64,000 nt of DNA from DASYKS01 sp035995205 (GTDB lineage Bacteria; Acidobacteriota; Thermoanaerobaculia; Multivoradales; UBA5704), in NCBI GenBank assembly GCA_035995205.1, contig DASYKS010000057.1, positions 34,809-98,808 on the forward strand, read 5' to 3'. The position numbers and the translations under genes were made by a program. Under the pieces are notes generated by a model. It was given only the letters and a program-made list of their open reading frames with translations. It did not search any database and was not told the origin of the DNA. Below are positions 42,021-50,439 of this stretch, piece by piece (positions within the stretch are counted from its first letter, which is position 1; every line of letters begins with the position of its first letter).

Positions 42021-44123
42021 ATGCAGGTCGACAGCTCCGACAAGATTCGCAACCTCGCTTTGGCGGGTCACAACGACACCGGCAAGACGACCCTCGCGAG
42101 CGCGCTCGCCTTCACCGGGGGAATCACCACCCGGCTGAACCGCGTCGAGGACGGCAATACGCTGACCGACTTCGACAAGGAAGAGATCGAGCGCGGCATC
42201 TCGATCGGAATCTCGACCTCGTTCGTCCCCTGGCGCGGGCACAAGGTCAACCTCATCGACTGCCCCGGCTACGGCATCTTCTTCACCGACACCCGCGCCG
42301 GCCTGCGCGCCGCCGACGCCGTGCTCCTGTGCGTGAACGGGGTGGCCGGCGTCGAGGTCAACACCGAGAAGGTCTGGCAGGCCGCGGCGGAAGGGGAGCT
42401 GCCGGTCGCGATCCATCTCGCGAAGATGGACCGCGAGCGCGCCGACCTCGATCGCGCGCTCGCCAGCCTGCAGAAGGCGTTCGGCCGCGCCGTCTTGCCG
42501 ATCCAGCTGCCGATCGGCAAAGAGGCGGGATTTTCCGGCGTGATCGACCTGGTGCGGCTGAAGGCGTACCGCTACGCCAAGGACGGCAACGGCAAGGCCG
42601 AGCCGAGCGAGATTCCGGCCGAGTTGCTCGAAGAGGCGCAAGCCGCCCGGGCGGTGCTGGTCGAAACGGTCGCCGAGACCGACGACGAGCTGATGATGGG
42701 CTTCTTCGAACAGGGCACGCTCTCCCAGGAGAACCTCGAGAAGGGAATCCGCTTGGCGATCGCCCACCGCCAGCTGTTTCCCGTATTTCTCGGCGCGCCA
42801 GGCCACGGCATCGGCTCCTCCGCCCTGCTCGACGCGGTGGTCGATTTCTTCCCCTCTCCCGTCGGCCGGCATTTCTCGGCGTCCGGCCGCGAACACTCGG
42901 AGCACGTCGAGCTCGAAAGCGACGCCGCGGCGCCGCTCGCGGCGCTGGTGTTCAAGACACTCTCCGATCCGTTCACCGGCAAGATCTCGATCCTGCGCGT
43001 CATGTCCGGCACCCTGCCGGCCGACGCCGCGGCCTGGAATTCCCACTCGGGCGAGACCGAGAAGGTCGGCCACCTGATGGTGCTCCAGGGCAAGCAGGGC
43101 ACCCACGTGCCGCGTCTGATCGCGGGCGACATCGGCGGGGTGGCGAAGCTCAAGACCACCGCGACGGGAGACACGCTGCTCGCGCCGGGCGCGAAGGACA
43201 AGACGCTCGCGCTCGACTGGATCACGGTCCCCGAGCCCGCGATGAGCTTCGCGATCGAGCCCAAGTCGAAGGGGGACGACGAGAAGATCGGCGACGCGCT
43301 CCACCGCCTGATGGACGAGGATCTGACGCTGCGCTCCAGCCGCGACCCGGAGACCCACGAGATTCTGCTCTCCGGCACCGGCCAGCTGCACATCGAGATC
43401 GCAGTCGCCAAGCTCAAAAACCGCTATCACGTGGAGGTCAACCTCCATCCGCCGAAAGTGCCCTACCGCGAGACGATCACCAAGCCGGCGGACGGTCACG
43501 GGCGACACAAGAAACAGAGCGGCGGTCGCGGCCAGTTCGCCGACTGTAAGATCAAGATCGAGCCGATGGGGCGCGGCGAGGATTTCGCGTTCGTCGACGA
43601 GATCTTCGGCGGCGCGATCCCGCAGAACTATCGGCCGGCCGTCGAAAAAGGCATCCAGGAGGCGCGCCGCCGCGGTTACCTCGCGGGCTACCCGGTGGTC
43701 GATTTCCGCGTCCGCCTGCTCGACGGCCAGTACCACGACGTCGACTCCTCCGAGCTGGCGTTCAAGATCGCGGGCTCGCTCGGCCTGAAGGACGCGCTCG
43801 CCAAGGCGGGCGTGACGCTCACCGAGCCGATCATGAAGGTCGACATCGACACCCCGGACGATTTCACCGGCGACATCATGGGCGACCTGTCGCACCGCCG
43901 CGGCCGGCCCTCGGGGATGGAGACGACCTCCTCCGGCCAAATGATCAAGGCCCAGGTGCCGATGTCCGAGATGCTCAACTACGCCCCGGCGCTACGCTCG
44001 ATGACCCAAGGGCGCGCGAGCTTCCACATGGAGTTCTCGCACTACGAAGAGGTCCCGCGCCTGGTCCAGGACAAGATCGTCGCCGAGGCGAACCGAAACA
44101 AGAAGCATGAAGAAGAGGAATGA
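42021..44123 (+). CDS. Elongation factor G paralogue
   Basis: 700 residues; AAGGAGG precedes the ATG by 9 nt. All EF-G domains are present: G1 GHNDTGKT (16-23), G2 RGISIGIST, G3 DCPGYG (consensus DTPGH), G4 AKMD (consensus NKxD), then domains II-V with the typical HIEIAVAKL and domain IV GRHKKQSGGRGQF and EIFGGAIPQNY. Canonical EF-G drives ribosomal translocation; the altered G3/G4 residues place this one among the EF-G2/FusA-like paralogues, whose roles vary. No ribosomal-protein genes are adjacent; the EF-P gene follows 75 nt downstream, making a small translation-factor pair. Confidence 0.88.
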   Translation: MQVDSSDKIRNLALAGHNDTGKTTLASALAFTGGITTRLNRVEDGNTLTDFDKEEIERGISIGISTSFVPWRGHKVNLIDCPGYGIFFTDTRAGLRAADAVLLCVNGVAGVEVNTEKVWQAAAEGELPVAIHLAKMDRERADLDRALASLQKAFGRAVLPIQLPIGKEAGFSGVIDLVRLKAYRYAKDGNGKAEPSEIPAELLEEAQAARAVLVETVAETDDELMMGFFEQGTLSQENLEKGIRLAIAHRQLFPVFLGAPGHGIGSSALLDAVVDFFPSPVGRHFSASGREHSEHVELESDAAAPLAALVFKTLSDPFTGKISILRVMSGTLPADAAAWNSHSGETEKVGHLMVLQGKQGTHVPRLIAGDIGGVAKLKTTATGDTLLAPGAKDKTLALDWITVPEPAMSFAIEPKSKGDDEKIGDALHRLMDEDLTLRSSRDPETHEILLSGTGQLHIEIAVAKLKNRYHVEVNLHPPKVPYRETITKPADGHGRHKKQSGGRGQFADCKIKIEPMGRGEDFAFVDEIFGGAIPQNYRPAVEKGIQEARRRGYLAGYPVVDFRVRLLDGQYHDVDSSELAFKIAGSLGLKDALAKAGVTLTEPIMKVDIDTPDDFTGDIMGDLSHRRGRPSGMETTSSGQMIKAQVPMSEMLNYAPALRSMTQGRASFHMEFSHYEEVPRLVQDKIVAEANRNKKHEEEE

Positions 44124-44198
44124 CGAATCGAGAATCTGGAATCTGGAATCTCGAACGACGAATGAAGAAGGCTTGAAGGACCCTGAACGGAGAGAGCT

Positions 44199-44756
44199 TT
44201 GATTCCAGCCACCCAAATGCGCGTCGGCATGTGCATCCTGTTCGAAGGAAACATCTGCCGCATCATGAGCGTCCAGCACGTCACCCCCGGCAACTGGCGC
44301 GGTTTCGTCCAGGCCAAGATGCGGGGTTTGAAGACCGGCAACAGCTTCGAGCATCGCTTCGGCTCGACCGAAAAAGTCGAGCGCGCGATCCTCGACACGA
44401 ACCAGATGGAGTATCTCTACTCCGACGGCTCGGGTCACCACTTCATGAACCAGGAGACCTACGAGCAGATCACGCTCGACGACGAGACGCTCGGCGACTC
44501 GATGCTCTACCTGCTGCCGAACACCGTGCTCCAAGTCGATTTCTACGAAGAGAACCCGGTCGGCATCGAGCTGCCGAACACCGTGGTCCTCGAAGTGGTC
44601 GAGACCGAGCCGGGCATGAAGGGGGCGACCGCCAGCTCGTCCTACAAACCGGCGAAGATGGAGACCGGCCTCGTAGTCAACGTGCCGCCGTTCATCGAGC
44701 CGGGGGTCAAGATCATCATCGACACCCGCGAGAATAAGTACCTGTCGCGGGCGTAG
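44199..44756 (+). CDS. efp: Elongation factor P, variant loop
   Basis: 185 residues from a TTG at 44199; the family start MIPATQMRVG fits it and GGAGAGA lies just upstream. Three beta-barrel domains as in EF-P (MEYLYSDGSGHHFM, VVLEVVETEPGMKGATAS, VPPFIEPGVKIIIDTR). EF-P relieves ribosome stalling at polyproline. The tip loop reads VTPGNWRGFVQ, so the position of the usual modified Lys (E. coli KPGKGQ) is Asn and no Lys for EpmA-type or Arg at the EarP-type position is present. The same TPGN-x-RG loop is, from memory, standard in acidobacteria, so the factor probably works unmodified or by another route. Confidence 0.93.
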   Translation: MIPATQMRVGMCILFEGNICRIMSVQHVTPGNWRGFVQAKMRGLKTGNSFEHRFGSTEKVERAILDTNQMEYLYSDGSGHHFMNQETYEQITLDDETLGDSMLYLLPNTVLQVDFYEENPVGIELPNTVVLEVVETEPGMKGATASSSYKPAKMETGLVVNVPPFIEPGVKIIIDTRENKYLSRA

Positions 44757-44847
44757 AGGGACTGAAGTTCGCGGGGCCGGTACGACGGAGGGTAGGTGCT
44801 GTCGCGCAACGCGCCGCCCTCCGAGCCCGAGCCCCGGATCCGGATTC

Positions 44848-45184
44848 CGAACGCTACGATCGCCTGCCGAGCCTCCCGGAACCGCCTCGCAAACACCCGG
44901 ACCGGGTTCGCGGAAACCCCGACGCGGTAGCCGAACACCCCGAGGGACTTCGCGAACGCGCCGCTCCGGTTGCCGAACGCAATGCAGTGGTGCGCGAACG
45001 CTACGCACCGGTGCACAAACGCAAGCACCCGATTTTCGAACGCTACGCTCCGGAACGCGACACCTACGGAGCGCGCCGCGAACGCTCGGACCGGGTTCCG
45101 GAACGCTAGGAGCCGCTTCCGGCACTCTGCGAAGCGGTCCCCGGAATCCGCGCAACGGGTCTTGTGCTCGCCGCAGTGGTTCTA
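44848..45184. repeat. 21-nt-periodic degenerate array 2
   Basis: About 16-17 units with anchors at 44848, 44868, 44890, 44911, 44932, 44953, 44974, 44995, 45016, 45037, 45058, 45079, 45100, 45121 and 45142: 21-nt steps throughout after the first two. Loose consensus CGAACGCTACGnnCCGGTTnC. No two units are identical. Its sequence is different from array 1, but period, length and position (just before a + strand gene) are alike. Translated frames are seven-residue low-complexity repeats; no gene is called. Confidence 0.82.
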
Positions 45185-45290
45185 GCGTTCGGAGCACCGG
45201 GACGGTGACGACCATAGATCGCGAACCGTCCGGAAACCCGGCCGCCCCGGGGGCTCCCATATCGTAGCGACTTCTGCAAAAATACGCAGC

Positions 45291-46871
45291 ATGGCGCCCA
45301 AGAGAATCGGACTCGTGCTGCTCGGCATCCTGGCGCTCGCGGCTCTCGGTTACCTCGCGGTCTTCCACTACGCACCGGCCGCTCTCGGGGAGCTCACCCT
45401 CGGCCCCGCATACGCCCGTCTCCCGGCTCCCCTTCAAGCGCACTTTCGGGCGCTCTCCGTCTTCCCGGCCGATTTCGCCGCGCCGGCCGCCGCGTTTGTG
45501 TGGCGCCTGGAGGCCAAACAGCGAGAAGCGGATCGGGACCTCGCCGAGCTGGTCGACCGGGGTCTGCTCGACCGTAGGGCAGGGCGCTACCGGCTGAACG
45601 ACCGAATCCGGACCTTCGCGACGGCGCGACAAACGAAGGATGAGAGGGTCTGCACCGCGGTGTTTCACGCGACGTACTACCTCAAGATGCTCTTTCAGGC
45701 GAAGCGTCTGTACCGCCAAGGCGGCGACCATATCCGCGAAGGTCTGGCTCTCTTCGACCAGGAACGAGCCAACATCCTGGCGGGACAGGCGTTCGCCGCG
45801 GCCCACGCGGAAACTTCCCTGAACGGCGCCCGCGCCGCCGGCGGCTTTGCCGTGGCTGGCCTCGACATCCTCGCTCAACGCCTGTCCCCGCGCGAGCGAA
45901 TCGTCTGGCTCAAGCCAGGGATCCGAGGGGCCAAGAAGCTCAAGGATCGACGGCTCGAAGACCTCCTCCTCGGCGAGCTGGCCGGGGCCTATGGCGATAG
46001 CGGAGACACCCGTCGCGCGATCGAGCTCTACGATCAGCGGCTCGCGTTCGCCCGCGAAACCGGTAACCGGAGCGCCGAGCGCGTCGCTCTGGCCTATCTG
46101 GGTCTCGCCTACTATGATCTCGGCGAGGATCGGCGGGCGATCGAGTTTTACCAACGGGGCCTCGCCCTCGCCCGGGAGGCCGGCGATCGCCTGGAGGAGG
46201 CCGATGCCCTGGGCAACATGGGCATCTCCTACAAGCATCTCGGCGACTTCCGGCGCGCGATCGAGCTGGAACAACAAGATTTGGCGATCCGGCGCGAGGT
46301 CGGGGACCCCGCCGGCGAGGAGCTAGCCCTCGCGAGCCTGGGTAACGCCTACACCGGCCTTAAAGACACCCAACATGCGATCGATTTCTACGAGCAGGAA
46401 CTGGTGCTCGCAAAGAAGATCCCCGACCGGAGCGGCGAGGCCACCGCCCTCCACAATTTGGGGCTCTCCTACCTCGGCCTCGGAGACATCCGCCGCGCGG
46501 CCGGGCTCTTCGAGCAGGATCTCGCCATCGCCCACGAGCTCGGCGACCGGCGCGTCGAGTACGAGACCCTCGGGAGTTTGGGGAAGGGCTATTTCAAGCT
46601 CGGCGAGCCCCTCCGCGCGTCCGAATATCTTGAACAGCAGATCGCGAAAGCCCGCGAGATCGGCGACCGGAACCGCGAGGCGGGGGCCTCCTGGAACCTG
46701 GGCCTGGCGTACGAGCAGCTTGGCGGTTTGAGGCGGGCGATCGACAAGATGCAGATCCTGGTCGATTTCGAGCGCCAAACCGGCCGCCCGGGCGCCGAAA
46801 AGCACGCAGCGTACGTGGAAGCGCTTCGCGTACGACTGCAGAGAGAAAGTCGGGCAGCGGCGGGCGGCTGA
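45291..46871 (+). CDS. STAND-derived TPR protein with N-terminal membrane helix
   Basis: 526 residues. Residues 5-26 form a membrane helix. Residues about 48-120 (FRALSVFPADFAAPAAAFVW ... LVDRGLLDR ... RYRLNDRIRTFA) match the winged-helix segment that follows the NTPase in NB-ARC/STAND proteins, and GDHIREGLALFDQERANILAGQAFAA is also typical there. The rest is eight 40-residue TPRs of the LGN/GPSM2 type (ALAYLGLAYYDLGEDRRAIEFYQRGLALAREAGDR...). The NTPase itself is missing, so it looks like the sensor half of a STAND protein joined to a membrane anchor. It probably binds a protein partner at the membrane; that partner is unknown. A run of ten G follows the stop at 46889-46898. Confidence 0.78.
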   Translation: MAPKRIGLVLLGILALAALGYLAVFHYAPAALGELTLGPAYARLPAPLQAHFRALSVFPADFAAPAAAFVWRLEAKQREADRDLAELVDRGLLDRRAGRYRLNDRIRTFATARQTKDERVCTAVFHATYYLKMLFQAKRLYRQGGDHIREGLALFDQERANILAGQAFAAAHAETSLNGARAAGGFAVAGLDILAQRLSPRERIVWLKPGIRGAKKLKDRRLEDLLLGELAGAYGDSGDTRRAIELYDQRLAFARETGNRSAERVALAYLGLAYYDLGEDRRAIEFYQRGLALAREAGDRLEEADALGNMGISYKHLGDFRRAIELEQQDLAIRREVGDPAGEELALASLGNAYTGLKDTQHAIDFYEQELVLAKKIPDRSGEATALHNLGLSYLGLGDIRRAAGLFEQDLAIAHELGDRRVEYETLGSLGKGYFKLGEPLRASEYLEQQIAKAREIGDRNREAGASWNLGLAYEQLGGLRRAIDKMQILVDFERQTGRPGAEKHAAYVEALRVRLQRESRAAAGG

Positions 46872-47125
46872 CCCAACCTCCTGTAATTGGGGGGGGGGCT
46901 GGCGCCATCGCGAACCGGGAAGGGGGTGAACGGGTACCTCGCCACCCTAACGATCCGGGCCGCTGGCAACGTCACGTCTCGGGTTTACGCTCTGTTCGAA
47001 CGCGGACAGCTTACGCAGCTCGACGGCCTGCGATCACCTCGGCGAGGTCGCGATCGGAGGCACCGAGCGCGAGCAGGGTACGGGACCAGGAGATCCAAGG
47101 AAACGATTCGTCGGCGGACCTGCCG

Positions 47126-47422
47126 TCAGAGGATCCGGAAGATCTCCCGATGGCCGCCGTCCACTAAATCGAGATAGCCCGCCATCGCCTCCTGCACTTC
47201 GGGCCGCGCGCCGTAGCCGGCCATGTGGCGCTCGAACTGCTCCAGGCTTTCGATCTCGGCCTCCCAGACCACCGTCCAGTAGCGCGCGACGACATCCACC
47301 AGAATCCGGCTGTTGCGGAAACCATCGTGCTCCTCGGTCGAAGCGAAAGTCGCCCGTAGCTTCTCGGCGAGCAGCTTCGCCTTGCCGGGCTTGCACTGGA
47401 AGATGTCGCGGATCAGGTACAT
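47126..47422 (-). CDS. NIPSNAP-like dimeric alpha/beta-barrel protein
   Basis: 98 residues from the ATG at 47422, where the ferredoxin-like first strand begins (MYLIRDIFQCKPGKAKLL); the longer start adds an unlikely peptide. Layout beta-alpha-beta with RILVDVVARYWTVVWEAEIESLEQFERHM, as in the NIPSNAP/ABM superfamily of small dimeric alpha-beta barrels. Such proteins may bind or oxidise small ligands; no catalytic residue can be assigned. Alone in its strand context; the stretch 46872-47125 upstream of its stop holds no gene. Confidence 0.7.
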   Translation of the reverse strand: MYLIRDIFQCKPGKAKLLAEKLRATFASTEEHDGFRNSRILVDVVARYWTVVWEAEIESLEQFERHMAGYGARPEVQEAMAGYLDLVDGGHREIFRIL

Positions 47423-47613
47423 GGAGGCGCCTCTGTGGGTTGGGGTCGGCACGCGGCGGTCGGTAGCTCGAGTCCGGTCATCGAAGACCGGCGGCCGCGC
47501 CCGCGTCTACGCACTAGGATACCAAGAGGCTACGGTCCTCGGGACTACCGTCGAGGTGATCGAGCTGAGCGAACGCGACGACGCGCAGTAAGATTGAGAG
47601 GATCTGTCGTTCC

Positions 47614-47939
47614 GCCGGCTTCGAACCACCCGTCATTTGTACGCCGGTTGAGTTGGTAGAGGAGGTGCTATGAAATTCTCAGACCCCATCGTGGACGAAG
47701 TTCGCGCGGCTCGCGAGGCCATCGTCGAGGCATGCGACTACGACCTCGACAAGTTGGCCGTTGTGCTCAGGGAGCACGAATTGAAGTCCGGGCGAAGGTT
47801 GGTTCGCCTGCCGCCGAAACCGCCTATTCCAATTCCGCCTTTGCGGAAAGCATCCTGAGCTCACGAGAAGTTCACGAGATACCCGGAGGTTCCTCAAATT
47901 CAATCCATCGGCCGGCTTCGAACCGTCCGGTTTGAGTTG
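47614..47939 (+). repeat. Direct repeats flanking a small gene
   Basis: GCCGGCTTCGAACC at 47614-47627 and 47911-47924, each followed by GGTTGAGTTG (47646-47655) or GGTTTGAGTTG (47929-47939). The pair encloses the 62-residue gene. The shared motif resembles part of a tRNA T-loop, but no tRNA can be folded. Confidence 0.55.
47670..47858 (+). CDS. Small protein of unknown function
   Basis: 62 residues with a strong ribosome site (AGAGGAGG, 6 nt before the ATG), which argues that the frame is real. Helical N-terminal part (MKFSDPIVDEVRAAREAI, DYDLDKLAVVLREHEL), then a Pro-rich tail. Short proteins starting 'D-P-I-V-x-E-V-R-x-x-R-E' are common in bacterial genomes, often beside toxin-like genes, and may be antitoxins, but none is next to it here and the idea is only a guess. 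It is enclosed by direct repeats. Confidence 0.65.
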   Translation: MKFSDPIVDEVRAAREAIVEACDYDLDKLAVVLREHELKSGRRLVRLPPKPPIPIPPLRKAS

Positions 47940-48044
47940 CGGGCCTCCCTCAGAGCGAACACCAGGGGGCGGTCCTCATTCCGCGGGTGCTGTTTCCCTC
48001 CAGCGCGCACTGCCGGAGTTCCCCACCCGTCGCGGGCGAGTAGA

Positions 48045-49886
48045 ATGCCCACCGTGACTCCCCCAGACCTTGCCACGGCTCCACCGCCGGATCTCCCCAC
48101 GGAAATCGAACCGGACGCCGAACCGGTGGCCGTGGTGATCGAGACGGTCGAGGCGGTCCGGGTCGAAGAGGTGCCGCCTCCGGCCTGGCCGCCGGTTCCG
48201 CCCTACGATGCGACGCTGCCGCGGATCGCTCCGGACGGTTGGGAGTTAATGCCGGACGAACCGCCGCAGGGGGTGTTTCGCCGGCTGTTGACCACGCACA
48301 AGCATTTCCTCGGGCTGTTGAACGGCGGGCTGGTCGCTCATGCGCAGTACGGCGAGCAGTTCGGCCGGGGGCAGGGGTTTGCGCTGCTGTTTCGGCTGGA
48401 GAAGCTGACCGCCTGGATCGTCCGGCCATTTCTGAGCAAGCAACTGCGCGATCTGCCGTTTCCAGTGCAGTTGCGGCGCCGGCTGGAAATCCTCGGGCCG
48501 ACCTACATCAAGCTCGGCCAGGTGCTTGCGCTACGCCAGGACATCCTCCCGGCATCGATCACGGAGGAGCTGAAAAACCTGCTCGACCGGCTGCCGGTGG
48601 TGACGTTCGATCGCTATTGCGGGTTGATCCAGGCCGACCTCGGGCGGCCGATCGGCGAGCTTTTCAGCTGGATCGACCCCAAGCCGCTCGGCTCGGCCTC
48701 GATCGCCCAGACCCACCGGGCGACCACGATGGACGGCGACTCGGTGATCCTCAAGGTGGTCAAACCCGGCATCCGCGGCACGCTCACCCGCGACGCCTGG
48801 CTGCTCAAAGGGCTGGGGGCGATCCTGCAGAAGATCCTCCCCCGCTACCAGCCGAAGCGGGTGATCGCGGAGTTCGTCGAGTACACCCGGCGCGAAGTCG
48901 ATCTGCGGCGCGAGGCGGACAACGCCGAGACGTTCGCCGCCAACTTCGCCGATCTGCCCGGCGTCGCGTTTCCCAAGATCTACCGCGCGCACAGCGGCTC
49001 GCGCGTCTTGTGCATGGAGTTCTTCGCCGGCTTCAAGCCGAGCGATCCGGAGGCGTTGGAGCTTTCCGAGGGGGAGCGCGACCGGCTGATCGATTACGGC
49101 GCGGCGGCGATCATCCGGATGATCTACAAGGACGGCTTCTTCCACGCCGACCTCCATCCGGGCAACCTTTTGATCCTGCCCGATCCGGACGGCCCGCGGC
49201 TCGGCTTCATCGATCTCGGTATGGTCGGCCGGTTCGATTCCGCGCTACGCAAGACCCTGCTCAACTATTTCTATTCGCTCGTGATGGGCGACGCCGAAGG
49301 GGCCGCGCGCTACCTGGTCAACGTGGCGCAGGAGGGGCCGGGCGCCGATCCGGTCGGCTTCCGCCGAGAGCTGACCGAGATCCTCGCGCGTTGGGGGCGA
49401 AGCAAAAACTTCAAGGACTTCTCGCTCGCCCAGATGATCCTGCGCTCGGTGAACATGGGCGCCCAGCACGGGCTGTTCTTCCCGGTCGAGATGGTGCTGA
49501 TGGTGAAAGCCCTGGTGACCTTCGAGGGGGTGGGACAGATCTTGAAACCCGGGCTCGACGTCGCCGCGGTCTCGCAGAGCCACGCCAACAAGATCTTCCT
49601 CGATCAGTTCAGCCCGATCGCGCTCGGCCGCCAGTTCCTGCGCGGCGTTCCGGATCTGCTCGAAGCGCTGGGGAAAGCTCCCGGCCTGGTGATGGAAGGG
49701 GCGAAGATTATCGAGCAGATGGCCCGCCGGGCGCCGGAGAATCCGTTCGCCGGCCTGCGCGGCACGATCTTCGGAGGATTCTGCATGGTCGCCGGAGCCG
49801 TGCTCGCCAGCTCCGGCGCACCCTGGTACGCCTGGTCGATTCTGTTCGTCGTCGGTCTGATCGCCGCGCTGTCTCGCAAGCGGTAG
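48045..49886 (+). CDS. ABC1/UbiB-family atypical kinase
   Basis: 613 residues from the ATG at 48045. An unusual acidic/Pro-rich N-terminal tail of about 65 residues precedes the ABC1 core: KxGQ motif YIKLGQVLALRQDILP, LGSASIAQTHRA in place of the P-loop, ILKVVKPGI with the ATP-binding Lys, EVDLRREADNAE, HADLHPGN catalytic loop and FIDLGMVG metal site. Two hydrophobic helices close the protein. The family (UbiB/AarF/COQ8) supports ubiquinone synthesis and lipid homeostasis, with ATPase rather than classic kinase activity. No ubiquinone gene is adjacent. A start further upstream is in frame but unsupported. Confidence 0.9.
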   Translation: MPTVTPPDLATAPPPDLPTEIEPDAEPVAVVIETVEAVRVEEVPPPAWPPVPPYDATLPRIAPDGWELMPDEPPQGVFRRLLTTHKHFLGLLNGGLVAHAQYGEQFGRGQGFALLFRLEKLTAWIVRPFLSKQLRDLPFPVQLRRRLEILGPTYIKLGQVLALRQDILPASITEELKNLLDRLPVVTFDRYCGLIQADLGRPIGELFSWIDPKPLGSASIAQTHRATTMDGDSVILKVVKPGIRGTLTRDAWLLKGLGAILQKILPRYQPKRVIAEFVEYTRREVDLRREADNAETFAANFADLPGVAFPKIYRAHSGSRVLCMEFFAGFKPSDPEALELSEGERDRLIDYGAAAIIRMIYKDGFFHADLHPGNLLILPDPDGPRLGFIDLGMVGRFDSALRKTLLNYFYSLVMGDAEGAARYLVNVAQEGPGADPVGFRRELTEILARWGRSKNFKDFSLAQMILRSVNMGAQHGLFFPVEMVLMVKALVTFEGVGQILKPGLDVAAVSQSHANKIFLDQFSPIALGRQFLRGVPDLLEALGKAPGLVMEGAKIIEQMARRAPENPFAGLRGTIFGGFCMVAGAVLASSGAPWYAWSILFVVGLIAALSRKR

Positions 49887-49899
49887 GACGGCTTACGGC

Positions 49900-50190
49900 T
49901 CAGGGAGCCACAAGGCCGTCGGGATCGATCGTGACTCCCCGCTCGGCATTGGCGGCCGGAGGAGGCGGTGGCGGAGGCGACGAAACCTGCGTCGTGTCCG
50001 CCGCGAACAGCGAAGCGACCGACTGCCCCGCAGCTTGCCAGAGACCCAGCAGCCACGACCCCATGTCGAAGTGAAGCGCGGGCGAGCTGTCGAGACCCGG
50101 GAGGGCGGCGGCCGGAAGCGTCCCGGCGGAGAGGCAGACGGCGCAGCAGACGACGACGGCGAGCACTCGAGGCGAGCTCTTACGGAGCAT
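49900..50190 (-). CDS. Small secreted protein, unknown
   Basis: 96 residues; AGGAG 6 nt upstream of the ATG; signal peptide (VLAVVVCCAVCLSAGTLPAAA), a short helix (DMGSWLLGLWQAAGQSVASLF) and a Pro-rich tail with an eight-proline run. No family recognised. It converges on the UbiB-like gene with 13 nt between stops. Confidence 0.6.
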   Translation of the reverse strand: MLRKSSPRVLAVVVCCAVCLSAGTLPAAALPGLDSSPALHFDMGSWLLGLWQAAGQSVASLFAADTTQVSSPPPPPPPAANAERGVTIDPDGLVAP

Positions 50191-50330
50191 CGGGATCTCC
50201 TAGCGAACAGGTCCGGTCCGGTTGGCGGAGCGGCGGATCGAAATGATCAGCTCTTTCGAAATAGTGCCGCGAATAGCGCCGACCGGGACACGCAAACCGG
50301 CGACGAGAAATCGTGCAAAGGGACACTGTG

Positions 50331-50427
50331 GTAGGGGCGGCGGCCCCCCGTGGCCGCCCGGATGTCCACGACCGGCGAAATTCGCGGCGCACCCACCGAC
50401 AAGGGCGGCCACGAGGGCCGCCCCTAC
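50331..50427. repeat. Inverted GGGGCGG repeat with long loop
   Basis: GTAGGGGCGG...GTGGCCGCCC at 50331-50360 faces GGGCGGCCACGAGGGCC... at 50403-50427; the arms pair imperfectly across about 42 nt of loop. Related to the hairpin near 3680-3700. It lies between the secreted-protein promoter and the end of ahcY. Confidence 0.6.
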
Positions 50428-50439
50428 GGGTTCCGGGCT

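Noticed and set aside
46889..46898. Phase-variable run of ten G
   Set aside because: It lies after the stop codon of the TPR gene and before no gene, so slippage would not change any protein seen here; an assembly artefact is also possible.
47614..47655. tRNA, from the GGCTTCGAACC T-loop-like motif
   Set aside because: No acceptor stem, anticodon arm or CCA context; the motif recurs only as a short direct repeat.
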